In this document: positions 10,331 through 23,505 of the stretch, in pieces
Layout: every line of letters starts with the position of its first letter
Position numbering within the stretch: the first letter of the stretch is position 1
Assembly (NCBI GenBank): GCA_013397455.1
Contig: VYZB01000124.1
Span: forward strand, 1,033,637 to 1,097,636
Source: Crotophaga sulcirostris
Lineage: Eukaryota; Chordata; Aves; Cuculiformes; Crotophagidae
Length of the DNA stretch: 64,000 nt
Direction: 5' to 3'
Made by a program: the position numbers and the translations under genes
Notes under the pieces: model-generated
Told to the model about the DNA's origin: nothing
Databases searched by the model: none
Seen by the model: only the letters and a program-made list of their open reading frames with translations

Positions 10331-11569
10331 CAAAGAGAATGTGCTTGCTGTGAAAAGTCTGAGAAGTCCCATTTCACATATCAGAAGTTTTTCACAACTG
10401 ATTCATAATTTTGGTTCTGGAGCTTCAAAGTCAATAGAGATCACACGTATTCCAGTGGTAGAAACAATAGTTGACTGAACTACAAATGGACTCTAGGACA
10501 AATCATCTGCCTAGAACCCCACTGAAGTCAGAACAGCTTTAGGAAACAGCTACACTAAAAGATCAGTTCTTAGTATAGAAATTCCTGCTTGGAACAACTT
10601 CATGCCCATTGTTCCTTTTCCACTCCCCTTACACCCTCATGGAAGGGTGACTGCCTGCCCTGGCAGTGCCGGGGAGGTGCCGGCTGGCAGCCCCAGGCAG
10701 GGGGTCCCACTCAGTGCCCGCCTCGTGGCTCACCACCACGTGTGACTCCTGCTCATAAAACAGTGTGCACCCATGGAACAGTGCCAGACCGCTCTCATCT
10801 TGGTGTTTCCTAATTCCTGCTGCAGCCCGCGCCCTCCTAACAGGACCAAAGATGTCTGTCTGGTGCTGCTGGCTGTGGGAAGGGGCTGCTCATTACTCAG
10901 CAGGTCACTCTGATGAAGGCAGCCTCTCGCCTCACCACTGACCCAGCCCTTCCTCTTCCTCCCTCTCCTCTCCCGCCGGGTCCACGGCCCAGGTGTGCGC
11001 ACGCAGGAAAGAACTGCAGTGTCTAAGACAGCAGCCGGCAAGCGGTCCCCATAGGATCCGGCCTGGTTTCTGTGTGAAGCACGCAGGGGACGAGATGACA
11101 GACACAGGTGCTCATCTCCTGGTGCAGCAGCAGTTGTCCTGTGATCCCGGGGCCAGGCGTCTGCCCAGGAAAAGGAGTTGCAATTAAACAGCAGGATCCA
11201 CATTGCTGGCATCTGCCCAGCTCTGAACATTGGAGCCTTAGTCTTCAGAACATGGAAAGTTCAAGTGGAAAGAGAAACTCCGAAAAGTTTACAGGAAACA
11301 GGAGCATGGGGATGTTTAGTGTTTAGGGAGGAATGAGCTGGGAAAATCCAGAAACTGCAAGTCACGGACAATTAAACCCTGATTTAGGCTTTCTTCACTG
11401 TTTGCTCAGGCAAACTTCCCAGAGGAGTCAGGGCGAATCTGCCTCAGTAAAGAAGAAAGAACTACACCTTTGACAAATGGTGACACTACCTTTCTGCAGG
11501 GAATTTTCCGAGAGGAGAAAAGAACACTGTAAGTAATAGCAATGTTTCCTGAGAGGTTGTTGTGCCTTC
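10331..11569. other. Unannotated, locally GC-rich non-coding sequence
   Basis: 10640-11170 is GC-richer than its surroundings and has a CACGTG E-box at 10737-10742. The 166-codon minus-strand frame over 10730-11230 shows no recognisable domain and lacks any splice or promoter context, so it is not called as a gene. Confidence 0.45.
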
Positions 11570-11622
11570 TGCAGAGAGGGAAACTGAGGCACCGAGGTGC
11601 TAGGACTCCCACAAAGAGCTGG
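11570..11622 (+). repeat. Possible MIR-like fragment
   Basis: 'gcagagagggaaactgaggcaccgaggtgctaggactcccacaaagagctgg' matches the MIR core 'acagatagggaaactgaggcacagagaggttaagtgactt' in word order. It is short and diverged. Confidence 0.4.
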
Positions 11623-13930
11623 ATGTCTTAACACACACCTCTGCACGTTAGCTAGTGGGGAAACCTTTTTGTCATCCCTGTAAACAAAGGAAGCTTCAGT
11701 GCTTTGGCGTTTGCATCTGATGGTGGCAACACAAATCTCATTTTAAAATGACGACTCAGTCACAGTGGCCCTGGGGTCCCTCCTCGACAGTTAACGGGGG
11801 ATCTGTGAGCAAAACCCACCCGGTGCAGCCTGTGCTACAGCCTCATTTCCCCTCCTGGGCTGACAGAAGCATCAAGTGCACTTGTGCTCCGAGGTCTGTC
11901 CTATATAAATATCCCCAGGAAAGAAATAAATGCCAGCGCACTTGTGCATTTCCCCAGAAATCCTTCTCCCCAGCTGCTGTGCTGACAGTACTTAGTAGGA
12001 ATCCGGCGTTTCATTCTGGCTGGCTGTTCTGCTGGAGGGAGATGGGAACAAGATGCTCCTGAGGCAGGGAAGGGGAGGGGAGAATATTGGTTTGTTTATT
12101 TATAGACACATGCACACACACACAAACCTATGTAGAAAATGGGAAACTGATTTGTTCTTGCCCTGCAACTGAAGGGGACTGAAATATTATTCAGGGGAAG
12201 AGCTGTGAGAAAGTAGAGGGGAGAGTTTAGGACCAGGTTTTATGTGATCATCCAGATGGGTGCTGAGCCTACATACATCTTGTGAGGAGTAAAGTAGAAG
12301 GGGTTGGTCTTAGTGACTTAGTTTTCCAGCAATTCTGGCCACTGGCCACCTGGCTAGGATTGGCCTGAGTCCCCACAGGCCATTGCAGATGATGAATAAA
12401 GTGTCCCCAAGACAGGCGTCAGCCCACCGTGGCAGAAAGGGGATCCAAAGCACTCAGAAACTGGACAACTGGGATGAAAAACTGAGCTTGCAAGCTACTC
12501 TTCTCTCAAGAGCAAGCCAGGCTTATAGCCATGTCCATTCCCCAGCCACCCTGATCCAACAAAACTGTGCTACAGGAAAGAGACAAACCAAACGGAGAAT
12601 GTTAAAGGGAAGCTGAGAAGCCACGTGGTCCTGGCTGGAGACCGAGAGTAGCCTGGCTCTGTTTCCTTGGGGGCAGAGCTCAGAACATCCGTGGCTTTTC
12701 CTAACCTCTATCTTATGCTGTACCTTTAGTTAGACTGCAGATTTGTTGAGGCTGGGACTGCCTTTCACTGGGTGTTTAGCAGCACAGGTATCAGTTTATC
12801 CGGTGGAATAAATTCAATTCATTCTACAAGCACCCATGAATTCCGTGGTGTGGTCCTGGAATACACACATGTCATATAATAATACTGTCTTGAACAGCAA
12901 TGACCACCCCTCAGTTTAGCTAACAGGAAGTACTCCAACCTGGGAAGAAGGCTGAAAATAGCTGGACAACAAGACTTAGGTCAATGGGAAGGCCAGGGAG
13001 GGGCACAAATACTGGAAAAGAGCAGATGGTTAGACCTGTGATGCAGACACAGCAGCCTCTGTGTACTGGTGCAGGACTTTTGCAGGTCAAGATCCATGTG
13101 CATCAATAAAATTCAGTACGTGTGAGTTTAAGGCAGATTTTAAATGGAGTAACAAGGACACAACAGACTAGAGCTGAATTGTGTCAGAACTGTGTGGTCG
13201 TTCAAAATGGGGATAGGAGTTTCTGCATACTTGATTAGGGCTGGATGGAACCAGCCCACACATCCTGCATCTACCCCTTGCTGTCCTTTCCACTCACCAT
13301 CACTCCCAAAGCAATTAAATATAAATCAAAGGCCTCTTTCATTCCTTTTTGTATGTTGTCTTATATGAATGAAAAATGTGGGTCTGAAGTGCTAGGGAAC
13401 ACCCTCTATGATATGACACACATCAGTATGATTTCATTGACCTGACCTCATGATTTTTGCCAGAAGATGCCTCTCCAGTCCCTGAACTGCAGCACGAGAT
13501 CCTTTTCCCTTCTTTTCACTCTCCTTTCACGCTGAACCTAGCCATGTCCTTCTCACTTAAGCATTGACCCTGGCTCAAAGACTGACGGCTGGAATGAGAA
13601 AAACACTTGGTTGCTGACCTCTCCTTCTTCCCGAGCCTGTCCTTACACAGGGATCTATGTGTTTTGTCTAGTGCTAATGAGCTGGCCTGTGTTAGCTCTA
13701 ATGTCATTTTAAAATTGAATTAACCCCAGACTGTGGGGGTGTGTTTGCATGGCGATAGTAATACGCTGGGAAGGAGGATGCCTTGGGCGCACACATGAAA
13801 CCTGCAAAGCTTCGCTGTCGGCTTTGGCTGCTGTGCTGACTGGCACCACCCCAGGGGAGAGTATGCCCATGCATCACAAATTTGCTTTTTGGTTCCCCTT
13901 CCACCCACCCCTGAGCTGAGTTCTCTGCCA
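11623..13930. other. Unannotated non-coding sequence
   Basis: It contains a G-rich patch at 12064-12082 and a small CA run ending near 12125. No gene or repeat family is recognised. Confidence 0.5.
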
Positions 13931-14460
13931 ACTCAGCTTCTGTATAAATCAAAGGGAAATATTCTCCCCCTCCTGTTTTTTTCTTTTCCTGAACAGATTG
14001 GATGTCATTATGTGCAGCTGAGCTTGCTGAGCTCGGGCGGGGGAGGAGGGACAGGAGGAGTGATGGAAAGAAGAGACGGCTTTGGAAAAATGCTTGCAGT
14101 CCATCAGAGGGGAAAACAGCCTCCAGCTACAAGTACCCAGCCCTTCACGCACACACTGATTTACTAGGGAAACCCAGAGCGCTTCAATATTTAAAAATAA
14201 AATAGAGAGTCAGGAAAAAACGAACTAGAAGGGGAAGGATGTCATCCCTATTGATGGAGCAGCGAGATAGACACCGTAGGGCTGTGATGGAGGAGCTGAG
14301 TGTCAGAACACCCTCGCGAGCTGTCTGACATATCGGGGGTGCTCAGGTGGGAATTTATGGAGCACGAGCAATCTTGCAGACATTAGCACACACGCAGGCA
14401 GCAATGAGGAGTCTCAATCGTTATGTAGGAAGGCTTCTAGTCCATCTCTCACCAAGTGAA
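13931..14460. promoter_or_regulatory. Candidate enhancer-like stretch
   Basis: It includes ATCAAAGG (TCF/LEF-type, near 13947-13954), 'agattggatgtcattatgtgcagctgag', and 'cttcaatatttaaaaataaaatagagag' near 14181-14208. CpG-containing non-repeat sequence follows to about 14440. No coding frame with a known domain is seen. The call is weak and motif-based. Confidence 0.25.
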
Positions 14461-14539
14461 AAGCACCCTTTTCCTCCTCCCAGCCAAGTTGTTCACCACA
14501 CACTGTGGTTTCCCATCATTACTGAGGGGATCACTGGGT

Positions 14540-14763
14540 GAGAAAGAGGGAAAAGATAAGGAAAAGGGAGAGAAGAAAAGGGAGGAAGAGAGAAGGGGGG
14601 GCAGGAGGAAAAGGGGGAAGGGGACAGGAGAGAGGGGGAAGGGAGAAGGAGGGAAAGAGGACGAAGAGGGGGAGTGAGGGAAAGAAATAGGAGGGAAGGG
14701 AGGGAAGAGAGGGAAAAGGGAGGAAGAGAGCGTGAGAGAGACAGACAGAGAGGAAAGGAGGGG
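14540..14763 (+). repeat. 224-bp purine tract (GA-rich, G4-capable)
   Basis: The plus strand is almost pure purine, with only about 10 pyrimidines in 224 bases. Within it, 14595-14645 has five closely spaced runs of three to seven G (GGGGGGG, GGGGG, GGGG, GGGGG, GGG), enough for an intramolecular G-quadruplex. The homopurine/homopyrimidine bias would also favour triplex (H-DNA). Reading frames here (Glu/Lys/Arg-rich on plus, Pro/Ser/Phe/Leu-rich on minus) are compositional artefacts. Confidence 0.9.
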
Positions 14764-15503
14764 TGCGAGCCAAACGCATGGCATTCAAAAGAAGCAGCTT
14801 TCAAAAGCTTTGGCTGGGATGCAGATTTGCAGAATCTCTGGACCCATAATTCCCTGGCATACAAAGCTTGCTGGAGGCATCAGTGTGCCCAAAAGGGGCT
14901 TCCAGAATAAACAGCAGATAAAAAAACCAACACCCACAACAAGCCCATGAATTCCCAATGAAGGCGAGGAACCAGCTGCAGTGCCGAGCTGCAGGTGACC
15001 TCACTGTGGGAGCTGCGCCACGGCGAGGCACGAGCGTGTCCACTGGTTCTGAAATAATAGGTATGGACAATAATAGCTGGGAGGAAGAACACATTCCCTA
15101 TCTACATTAAAGAGAAGGTAATTGCCTGTCTCTCCTGCCAGCTGTATTTGAATCCAGAACTAAATTACTCTGAACATTCTTATAAACTTTTATGTTACAG
15201 CATCTCCTAAAGCCTCAGCTAACACTACTGAAAAATACTGTTCTCACTAAAGTTAAATGGCCAGGAGGATGAGTATCCACCAGGATTTGCCCAAGCTCCT
15301 GTGACACTGTCAGGAAGAGTCCAGATTTCCTCAGTCTCAGCTTCAAGTTAACAGCTACTTACTCCCAGTAAGTAAAAAAAAGACCCCTCTCCTCAATTCA
15401 GTTCATAGATGTAGTTCTCCAGTTAATAATCCTCAGCTTCGAGGATGTGATATCCTATCACATCAGACAATTAAAACCAGGGTAACAGTATTGAATCAGT
15501 GCT
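14764..15503. other. Unannotated non-coding sequence
   Basis: Nothing is recognised apart from a short A run at 15377-15383. Confidence 0.5.
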
Positions 15504-15600
15504 ATTGGCTCCACTTTACGGATGGGGAACCAACTCAGAGGGTGGAATTATTTTCTTTGGCATTCCATAAAAAGTCAAAGGCAGAAGATGGAGGCAGGTG
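15504..15600 (+). repeat. MIR-like CORE-SINE fragment
   Basis: 'ggctccactttacggatggggaaccaactcagagggtgg' and then 'tttggcattccataaaaagtcaaaggcagaagatgg' follow the MIR order 'ccattttacagatggggaaactgaggcacagagaggtt...ttgcccaaggtcacacag...gtcagtggcagagctgg'. It is old and diverged. Confidence 0.5.
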
Positions 15601-15644
15601 TTATCCACCTGTCTTATGTGCCACCAAATCAGAATTTTTCATTC

Positions 15645-18165
15645 ACCACTGTCACTGGTATTATTATGGAATTTATAACTGAGGATGAAAAAGGATGGAC
15701 CAGGTAAGTAAGAGCCATGCTAAATAGAGACATCTTTGGAGAAATTGCAAAGGGATGCACTGTTTAGAAAGACCATAATGCTTTCCAAAAGTTAGCCATT
15801 AAACTCCATACTCAGGTTTGATATAAAGATTAACACGTAGAAAAGTCCTAAAATGTTTCAAAAAGAGGCACTGCGAAAAATATGGGAATAATTTTCCTGG
15901 TATTAAACCAGAGTGGCTGGGTATTGTCACTGAGAGTGCAAAACTGGAAGATACTGGGGAAAAAGGAAAACAGAGCTGATCCTTTCCCACAACAGCTATT
16001 GCCAGCAAGATGCCGTTTCTTTCCAGAAGCAGCTCATGCTGGAGCATCATGCTCTGTTCTGCTCCACCTGCTGCTGGAGCTGGTAACCAAGTTTAGGGGA
16101 TGGCTGATAAGGCTTTTGTTTTTCCCAATGCTAGAACTCAGGCTGCACTGGAAAGGTCTCATAGCATTACTCCTTCCAAAAGAGTTTGAATTTCCAAGGA
16201 ATCTTGTGCTGGAAAAGTGTTTTTCCTTTCTTAATATTACATATTAAACTTTGTTGTATTCGATGGGCAGCTCTTCCTTCCAGTGTGGGTTAGTTCCAGG
16301 GGATCCCCACTGCCCAAAGAGGGGTGGAAGGGTGGGTGCTGTGCCAGGCTCCATCCTGCGTGTGCTTTGCCTTGTACAAGCTGGAAGGGTAAAGCAGCAG
16401 CACAGATGGGAATGGTTTTCCAACAGGAAGAGTACAACAGGAATGTGATACGCTACAAGGATGACAAAGAAGTTTCAGGCAGACAGAAGAGTTTGGCAAC
16501 TAATGTGCTTTAGGTGGACTTTTTTCCTACAAGGCTTGAAGCCCTGGACTTGTCCTTCTCCTGACGCCTACGATCAACATCATGCAGTAAATTTCCAACT
16601 GTTTTTGCCTTCTGGATGTAGGAATGCCTCAAAATGCACAAACATTCAATAATCACCATCTTCCCAGACACATACTGTGCCACGACCAACTTTGGAATGA
16701 AATAAAGCAGGTTTTTAGAAAGCACGTTGCTTTCCTAAAGATGCAGAGCAATGGAGGATCAAAGTCTGTTCAATTTTTAGAGAAGAAAATGACAAAGAAT
16801 AATAAACCCACATGGGAATATGAAACAAAAGCAGTCATTAAAAATTGCTTCTGAATTGGTAGGTTTTTGTTAGAGAGAGATAATTCCAGAGCTATTTGAA
16901 AAAATCAATTCCAACTGCAGTTCTTGTTTGTTGTGCGGGGAATGGAAATGTTCTGGCTATAAAAGGGGCCTTGGTTTCTTCAGAAAATGACCATACATGT
17001 CCACTGGAGAGCGTGGTGAGGTTCTGTCACAGGGGCATTAAAAATAGTCAGAGATCATGTACCACCAAGTAACAGCAATTTGCTGCTACCAAAATAGTTT
17101 ACAGTATTTAAAAAAAGCTTAATCTAGAGATAGTTCTCTTGGCAGCAAAAATCTTTCCTGTGCCAAGAGAAAAATAATTTGCATCCCTGGTGTCAATGGT
17201 ATTACTACCATGTTGCCTTAGCGCTCTGGGAGATGCAGCCAGCTCAGCACTGCTTTCAGAATGAAAATCTCTGAAAATAACAGGGAGAAGAAAAGAAATC
17301 CACATTGCAATTGCATCGGTAATGAATCTGACATCAGCAGGTGATGAATCATTCTGTAGTCGAAGCATTTATCTAATGAAACAGAACCCTGGTGGTTTGG
17401 GATTGGGGTTTTTTTCCTGCATTTCAATCTGTTGTTAACAGCCCTCGAAGAGTTAAGTGTTCAAGAATATGGTTGCCTTGGTATTCTGCTCTCAGCTGTG
17501 ATCAGCAATATGTAACAAAAAACAGTACTTAAGTGGATTTTTTTAAAGTATTCCCCACTGTAAATGTGTAATTAATTAGCCTTCCCCTTCCCCCTCCGCT
17601 CACACATTCAGCCCCCCAGGGACCCTCCTCTGCTCTTCCTATCACATTCAGACAGTGACTGGGAACTGAATTATTCATTCAGCTGTAGGTGTAACACATC
17701 CATTTAAGTGATTTAAAGTTTAAGCAGCCATGCTTCTGTTCAGCAACAGAAAAAGTTTAAAGAGAAAAGTCAAGCCCAACAGGAATTTGGAGAGCTCTTT
17801 TTTCTTCAAACCCTTGTTTGATTACCCAAACAGTGCACGTTTTTGTGAATCAACCCACCTGAATGAAAGAGGAGGGGTTGGGAGAGCAGCCCATGAACAA
17901 GAGCACCTGCCACACATTGAGAAAATTCTGCGATTATAAGCATGAGTTAAAGCGCTGTTCCAATATCTCTGGTTGAATGATCTTTGCTGACAGTTAATTT
18001 TATGCACACTTTGCTGCAAATACGTACATATCAACAATCACAGAAAATCATATGGAGATACCTGGTTAATCCTCATTATCATTGTATCAGGGAACCTATT
18101 GCTAAAAATTATGTATAGCCAGTCAGAGAACAAATTAACCATAATTAACAGCACGTTGTAGCACT
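15645..18165. other. Unannotated non-coding sequence
   Basis: No gene, RNA or repeat family is recognised. The 121-codon frame over 15882-16247 has no recognisable domain. Confidence 0.5.
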
Positions 18166-18290
18166 TCTGATTAGATTTCAAAGTGCTTCAAAGTCTTTAA
18201 TTTTATGCACATTTATGTGATGTAAACAAGTGCTGCTACTCCGATTTTAAAGCTGGGTCTATGGAGCACAGCACCTGAATCTCCATAATT
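18166..18290 (+). repeat. MIR-like CORE-SINE fragment
   Basis: 'gatttcaaagtgcttcaaagtctttaattttatgcac' is followed by 'gtgatgtaaacaagtgctgctactccgattttaaagctgggtctatggagcacag'. This tracks the amniote MIR segment 'caaagcgctttacaaacattaattaagcctcacaa...gtattattatccccattttacagatggggaaactgaggcacag'. The paired presence of both blocks in order makes chance unlikely. Confidence 0.5.
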
Positions 18291-18299
18291 TGGGACAAT

Positions 18300-21200
18300 T
18301 GGGGAATGTCTCCCCATGCCCCTCACAGGCAGTGGTGTGGGAGATACCACGCACTGTCCATAACCCTGAGCCAACTGAAGAGCCAAGGTGTACCTCCTGG
18401 TTCCCACGTGTTCTACACTTGAGGATAAATGCAGATTTTCCTCAAGGTAAACAACAAAAAAAAGTGGCCACCAGGTCACAGACTGGCCTGTGCGTGCCAG
18501 GTGTTCGTGCACGTGATGGGATGTGTCAGTGCAGAGTAATTCAAGTAGAAAATACAAATTCTGACAACCGTGATTACATGAAGCACTGTGTTGCCAGTAC
18601 TTACCATTTTATTAGCAATACCATAATATGTGCTATTTCTCTTGAAGATGCAGCTGCCTGAATGTCATCTGAATACCTCAGCCTTTATGAAAAAGTGTTC
18701 TATTTTTGAAGTCATAATTATGCCACTCATGATTTTGAAGTACAGGCTTATGCCTTTATTAGTGTAAGATTGGCAATACTGAACTTAAAAAAAGCCCAAA
18801 TCCTGAAATACCTGAAAGTATTTTAGGCAATGGGAAAGCTTGAAAGAACTGGGTAACAGGATCCTTCCCCGAATTCTTGCACTATGGAGTCCATCACACA
18901 CAGATTTGGGAATGAAGCCTCTGACAAGCCAGGGTGCACAGAAGCAGCACCAAGAAGCCGCAGAAGCCTCCAGCAATTCTGTGTGATGCTTATTACTTCA
19001 GGCTACTTTAGGTTAAGCAGCTATTCAAGGCTCCTCAAGTAAGTCCTCCAGGTTTTAGAATGCAGGATGGGTCATTCTGGTAGAAAACACGTGTTGTTCA
19101 GAATGACTGCAGTGCCACCATTGTGAAGAGAAGTGGAGGTTTCACAGCGCTAAAACCCACCAGCCAGGAGCCGATAAAACTGACTGCGCACTCAGAACCC
19201 TTCTGCATCATCACAGCTGCCTTCAGGATCCTACCCTGCAAGTGGTTCTGCCCACACAGAGCTCATTGTGGAGTCAAGTCTTTCATTCCTGTGACTCTTT
19301 TCTGATCCAGATTTGAGTGGCACCATCTTCTTGATTAGAAGCCCCACTCGCTCAGAGCTGAGTTTTCCTGATAGTTTTCTTTCTATGAATTGCTCCGTCA
19401 AAGGGCTGTCATAACAGACTGTTTGCCAATTCCAAATCCAACAGTTTGTCTGGTGTAAGTGTTAAAAATGTTGTCTTGGCAGTTGGGTTTTTTTGGGTTT
19501 GGTTTCTTTTTTTTTTGCATTAAGTGACTTGATTTTGTTCTATTTGCTCCTACTGCATGTCAAGGGAACGGGAGCATTTTAGTAATCAAACCTGCTTTTT
19601 TTCTTTCCCTTCAAATAAAACCCAACACTTAACCTATGAAATCAGAGAGTAATTTCATTTTAACTGTATGAACTCTGCAAAACTCAACATGTTTTTGCTG
19701 AAGCTTATGCTCATCACTGGTAAAATATAGTAAATTATTTTAAAGTGGGATTAAAACCAAAAGCAAGATAGATGCACGTTTTAATGAGAATGAAGGATTT
19801 GAGCCTAAGAGTTCCCCTAGACTTTAGTCTGTGAGATAAGGGCCCTCTGTGATGACTCAAGTCACGTTATTTTAAGTGATTTTTTACCAGTTTACCTTGC
19901 ACTCACCAGAATGACTACATGACTAAAGCTTTACAGGCTACTTGTGATGCACGAATACTCACGTTATGCTTGTGGTCTCTAAAACCCTCTAAAAACACAC
20001 TGAATTTGCTTTCTCTGATGGTCCAGACTGTTCCTACCTAAAACAATGCTTGATTCAGAATTTCAATTGCACATTCATCACTTCTGGTGAAAGAGCCCTG
20101 TGTGGACTCAGGTGGTGCCGAATGATTATTTCTACAGAGGTCAATATGGTGTGGATTTAATGAAATCCATGATTGGTCGGAACCTAAGAAAATATCAGGT
20201 AGGCCACGACAGAAAAAAACAATTCAAAATTAGTATTTGGAATTAACCCCCTGCTAATAAAGAGGAAAAATGCTTTACAGTCACCTGCAAAGTCTGAGCA
20301 AGGCAGCAGCCAGAAGACAGTGACGTGAGAAGAAAGCCAAAGGATGCCTATACAGGCTACCATATTGTGAACAGGAGCTCCAAGACAAAAATCAAAGTTC
20401 TGAAACCCAGGCTAGCAAGAATTTTTAATTCTTTCATTAAGGATAGAGGAAACAATTAGCTTTTAATATCCTAGGTCTTCAAAAGGAGAGGGTCACAGAA
20501 CCACAGATTTCAGTGACACAGTTGTATCAGGACTCCCGGTCTCATCCAGCCCCAGCACGCTGACCACACCACCAGCTACAGCCGCATCTGCCAACGCACC
20601 GCTGGGCTCCCAGGGGAAAAGCTGGCTTCTGTGTTCCAAAGCAGAGGGAGAAGGGACACCAGCGATCCTGTGCAAAGCGAGCACAGTACAGATCTGATGG
20701 AATGCTAATTCTGCCTTATCAGTAAATAAGAGTGCCAGAGAGCAATGGGAGGCCCCAAAGGAGGCTGTTCAGGGGCTGCTCGTGCGCTCGGGGCCGATGA
20801 AGAGTTGCAGAGCTGTGCCTGTGGCTGTGCCACCTGTCATCGTGGGTTCAACAGTTTCTCGCCCTTTCACAGTGACGGCTGCAACTGTGCAATCACCAAA
20901 GTCATACCAGCGTAGAAGTCAAGGGAGTGAAGTAAGAATCAGGCCTCCAGAGAATATGCAAAGCAGTTACAAAACACTAACAGAAGCAGATCCTCCCCAC
21001 CTCCCGGGAGCTCTGCGTGGGCGGCTCCAGCGCAGGGCACGCAGCAGCAGCGCGTTACGAGTCTGCCTGTGCAAGTGTACCTGTAGCAACTCCGCATCTG
21101 TGAAGGGTGTGGGTAGGAATCAACTGAACATGTTACCAAAGTCCTAATTTCAAGTTTTGAGGATGGTTAATGAAAGAAGGTGCCTGTCTCAACTGCAGAG

Positions 21201-21750
21201 AGCACGTGCCTTCCTCTCCCCCGCCCCGAGCTGTGGTGGCTGCACTCTCACCGGCTGGCAGCGCTCCGGATGGTGACGCTGTCATTCTCCTTGCAGTGGG
21301 CTCTGTGTGTGCTATTTCTTTTTAAATGATTCATGACTCCCACTTCTCACTTCATCTGCCTTTGTTTTCCTCTGCAGTGCAATGTGTCTGATACACGGTG
21401 AAACGTGCTGTGCTAACTCCAGTGCTGTGAATGGTTTATACGTTAATGTCAAGGTAACAGCGGCTGCAGATACAGCACCGTGATGTAAAAGGACTTGAGA
21501 GGGGTTGGGTTCCACCTCTTTGGCCTTGTAAAATTATACAAAAGAGGAATACAAACAGCCTCCACACTGAATCATTTTTCTTCAGTGCATACTTTTTGTC
21601 TTCTTCTTTCACTGGCATCCCTCTGAACTCATCTTTAGCCATAGCCCTGCCTCATACTTCACCAAATTTCTACCTCTTGTGGCAGCGAAGTCCAGATGCC
21701 AACCAATATTTTTCTACAGCAGCTTTCACACATTCTTACAATGAATCAGG
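18300..21750. other. Unannotated non-coding sequence
   Basis: No gene or RNA is recognised. There is a T-rich run at 19484-19518. A GC-richer stretch with several CpGs lies at 20990-21070 and another at 21220-21290, neither with promoter features. The 123-codon (18290-18661) and 121-codon (20782-21147) frames look like chance. Confidence 0.45.
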
Positions 21751-21870
21751 AGCCCTCTGTAAGGATGGGAACACTGAAGCACAGGATCAGAAAATACCTT
21801 GGCTAAAACCATTAGGTAGGCTTGTGGAAGAGCTAGGAATAAACTGATGCTTTCCTGATGTCTGATCCTC
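21751..21870 (+). repeat. MIR-like CORE-SINE fragment
   Basis: This is the clearest of the MIR-like pieces. 'aaggatgggaacactgaagcacaggatcagaaaatacc' is followed by 'ttggctaaaaccattaggtaggcttgtggaagagctaggaataaactgatgctttcctgatgtctgatcctct'. It follows MIR word by word ('gatggggaaactgaggcacagag...acttgcccaaggtcac...agtggcagagctaggaatagaacccag...ctgactcc'). Confidence 0.6.
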
Positions 21871-21879
21871 TATGAATTG

Positions 21880-23505
21880 GACTGTCTCTCACTGAGAAGG
21901 TGCTCAGTGGTGAACTTCATTTATATATTTACTATTTGAATATGGCATGTTCTCACATCTTTTATTTTCATTTAATGGTGTTGTGGATCTTCTCCCCCTC
22001 CCCATTTCCTTTGGTACATTTGTTCTATCGCTGTTTGTGTAGAAACCAGGCAATTTCTTCTCCACCTGCTCATAAACACAATGAGAGAGAACACTGTGTT
22101 ACAGCACAGCCACTGCCTTAGCAACAGATTACAGCATCGCTGGGAGAGGAACACAGACCTTCTGGAGAGGAGGAGTGCCCTTTATCTCCCTGAAAAAGCT
22201 TCAGCAGGCAAGTTCTGTCTTCAATGATACTTCCTGCAACCCCCCTTTAGCTTTAAGCAATCAGGAGTTGTAAAGAAAGAACATAAAAACTGAGCACAGA
22301 GTTTGCCCCCTGTGCTCAGAACAGACAAAGTGGGGTTGGTGAAGGATTGTGAGCAGATCAGCTTCCAAACAGAATATGCAGACCCACATTTGTACACTCC
22401 ATTACAGGGGGTGTAAATCATTCCTCCTGGTTAGATACCAACCCACTGGCACCTCAGTGAGGCAGGACAGCTCGCTTACGGAAGTACAAAAGGGAAGAGA
22501 AGCACAGCCCTTTGCTGTCGTATTCCTAGAAGCTCATCTGGCTGGAAACACAAACCCCCTTCCCCAGGAGAAGATGCATTTCGGTCAGCAGGTGTAATGG
22601 GATGTGGAGAGACTGATTTGGCAGAGCATCTCTGACGTGCAGGTCACAGAACTGGCACCATGACATAGCCTGTCAGAAAATGAACCTGATCGACAGGTGA
22701 GCTTAGTGGCACCTTAAAGCATTTTTAGAATGGCAAATATTTGTGTAAAAGCAAAGCTGTTCAATGTTAGCCTTCTTCCAATCGATTTCTGCAGGTCATA
22801 CCTTTTAGACTGTGAGCTGTCCAGAAGCAAGGCTGATGTTTCTGTTTGTGATAACACACTCCTGACCCTGAAAGAGCACCCTAGCTGACAGAACACAGCC
22901 ACAGAGCAACACCTTACAGCTACACAACGGAACCACGGGCAGGTAGACTGCAGTGCTTTGTTAGAAGGATGACATGTGGGCCACTGGACCCACAAGGGAG
23001 AAAAAGGCAGAGAACTGCACCTTCCACCCTGGATTCCAGAACCCTGAACTAACACACAAGAATGATGATATAATGCTGAGTTATATAAAAGGTCAGTAGT
23101 AACATAAAACAAAAAAACCCAGACAAACCTTTTTTTCCTTGTCTGGGGATTAGCTATTTCATTAAGCTGTCTGCCCATATTAGAGAATTAAAGAGAATTA
23201 AGCCTATTATCTGTCAAAGGATTTGGATGCGAAAAAAAAGGTCTGGGCTCATAGCTCCTCTAATTATTATATGACTGGAAATATGAAGCAAAATGTGCAA
23301 GAGGTAAGAGGAAATACTTTTCTGTACTCTGGTTCTAATGTAAGCAATGGGCTTAGAAAAGGATACAGAAAACCTCTGCCATGAAGGCAGGAATCACAAA
23401 GACTGTGGGAGAACAGTAAACTTGTACACATAAAGTCTCAGACACAATCAGTGCCCCTACAGCTGCATTAATGCAAATCCCCAAATGCTTTATGACATCT
23501 GGCCA
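21880..23505. other. Unannotated non-coding sequence
   Basis: No gene or repeat family is recognised. The 154-codon minus-strand frame over 22714-23178 has a hydrophobic stretch but no known domain and no supporting splice signals that I can see. Confidence 0.45.

Noticed and set aside
10730..11230. 166-codon minus-strand frame
   Set aside because: GC-rich locale, no domain, and no signs of exon structure.
14449..14950. Glu/Arg-rich and Pro/Ser/Phe-rich frames
   Set aside because: They are the translation of the purine tract at 14540-14763 and its complement.
20475..20560. 'ggtcacagaaccacagatttcagtg...tcatccagcccc' resembling a CR1 3' tail
   Set aside because: Only a few words match and the order breaks; not enough to call a repeat.
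22714..23178. 154-codon minus-strand frame with a hydrophobic stretch
   Set aside because: No recognisable family or signal; likely chance.
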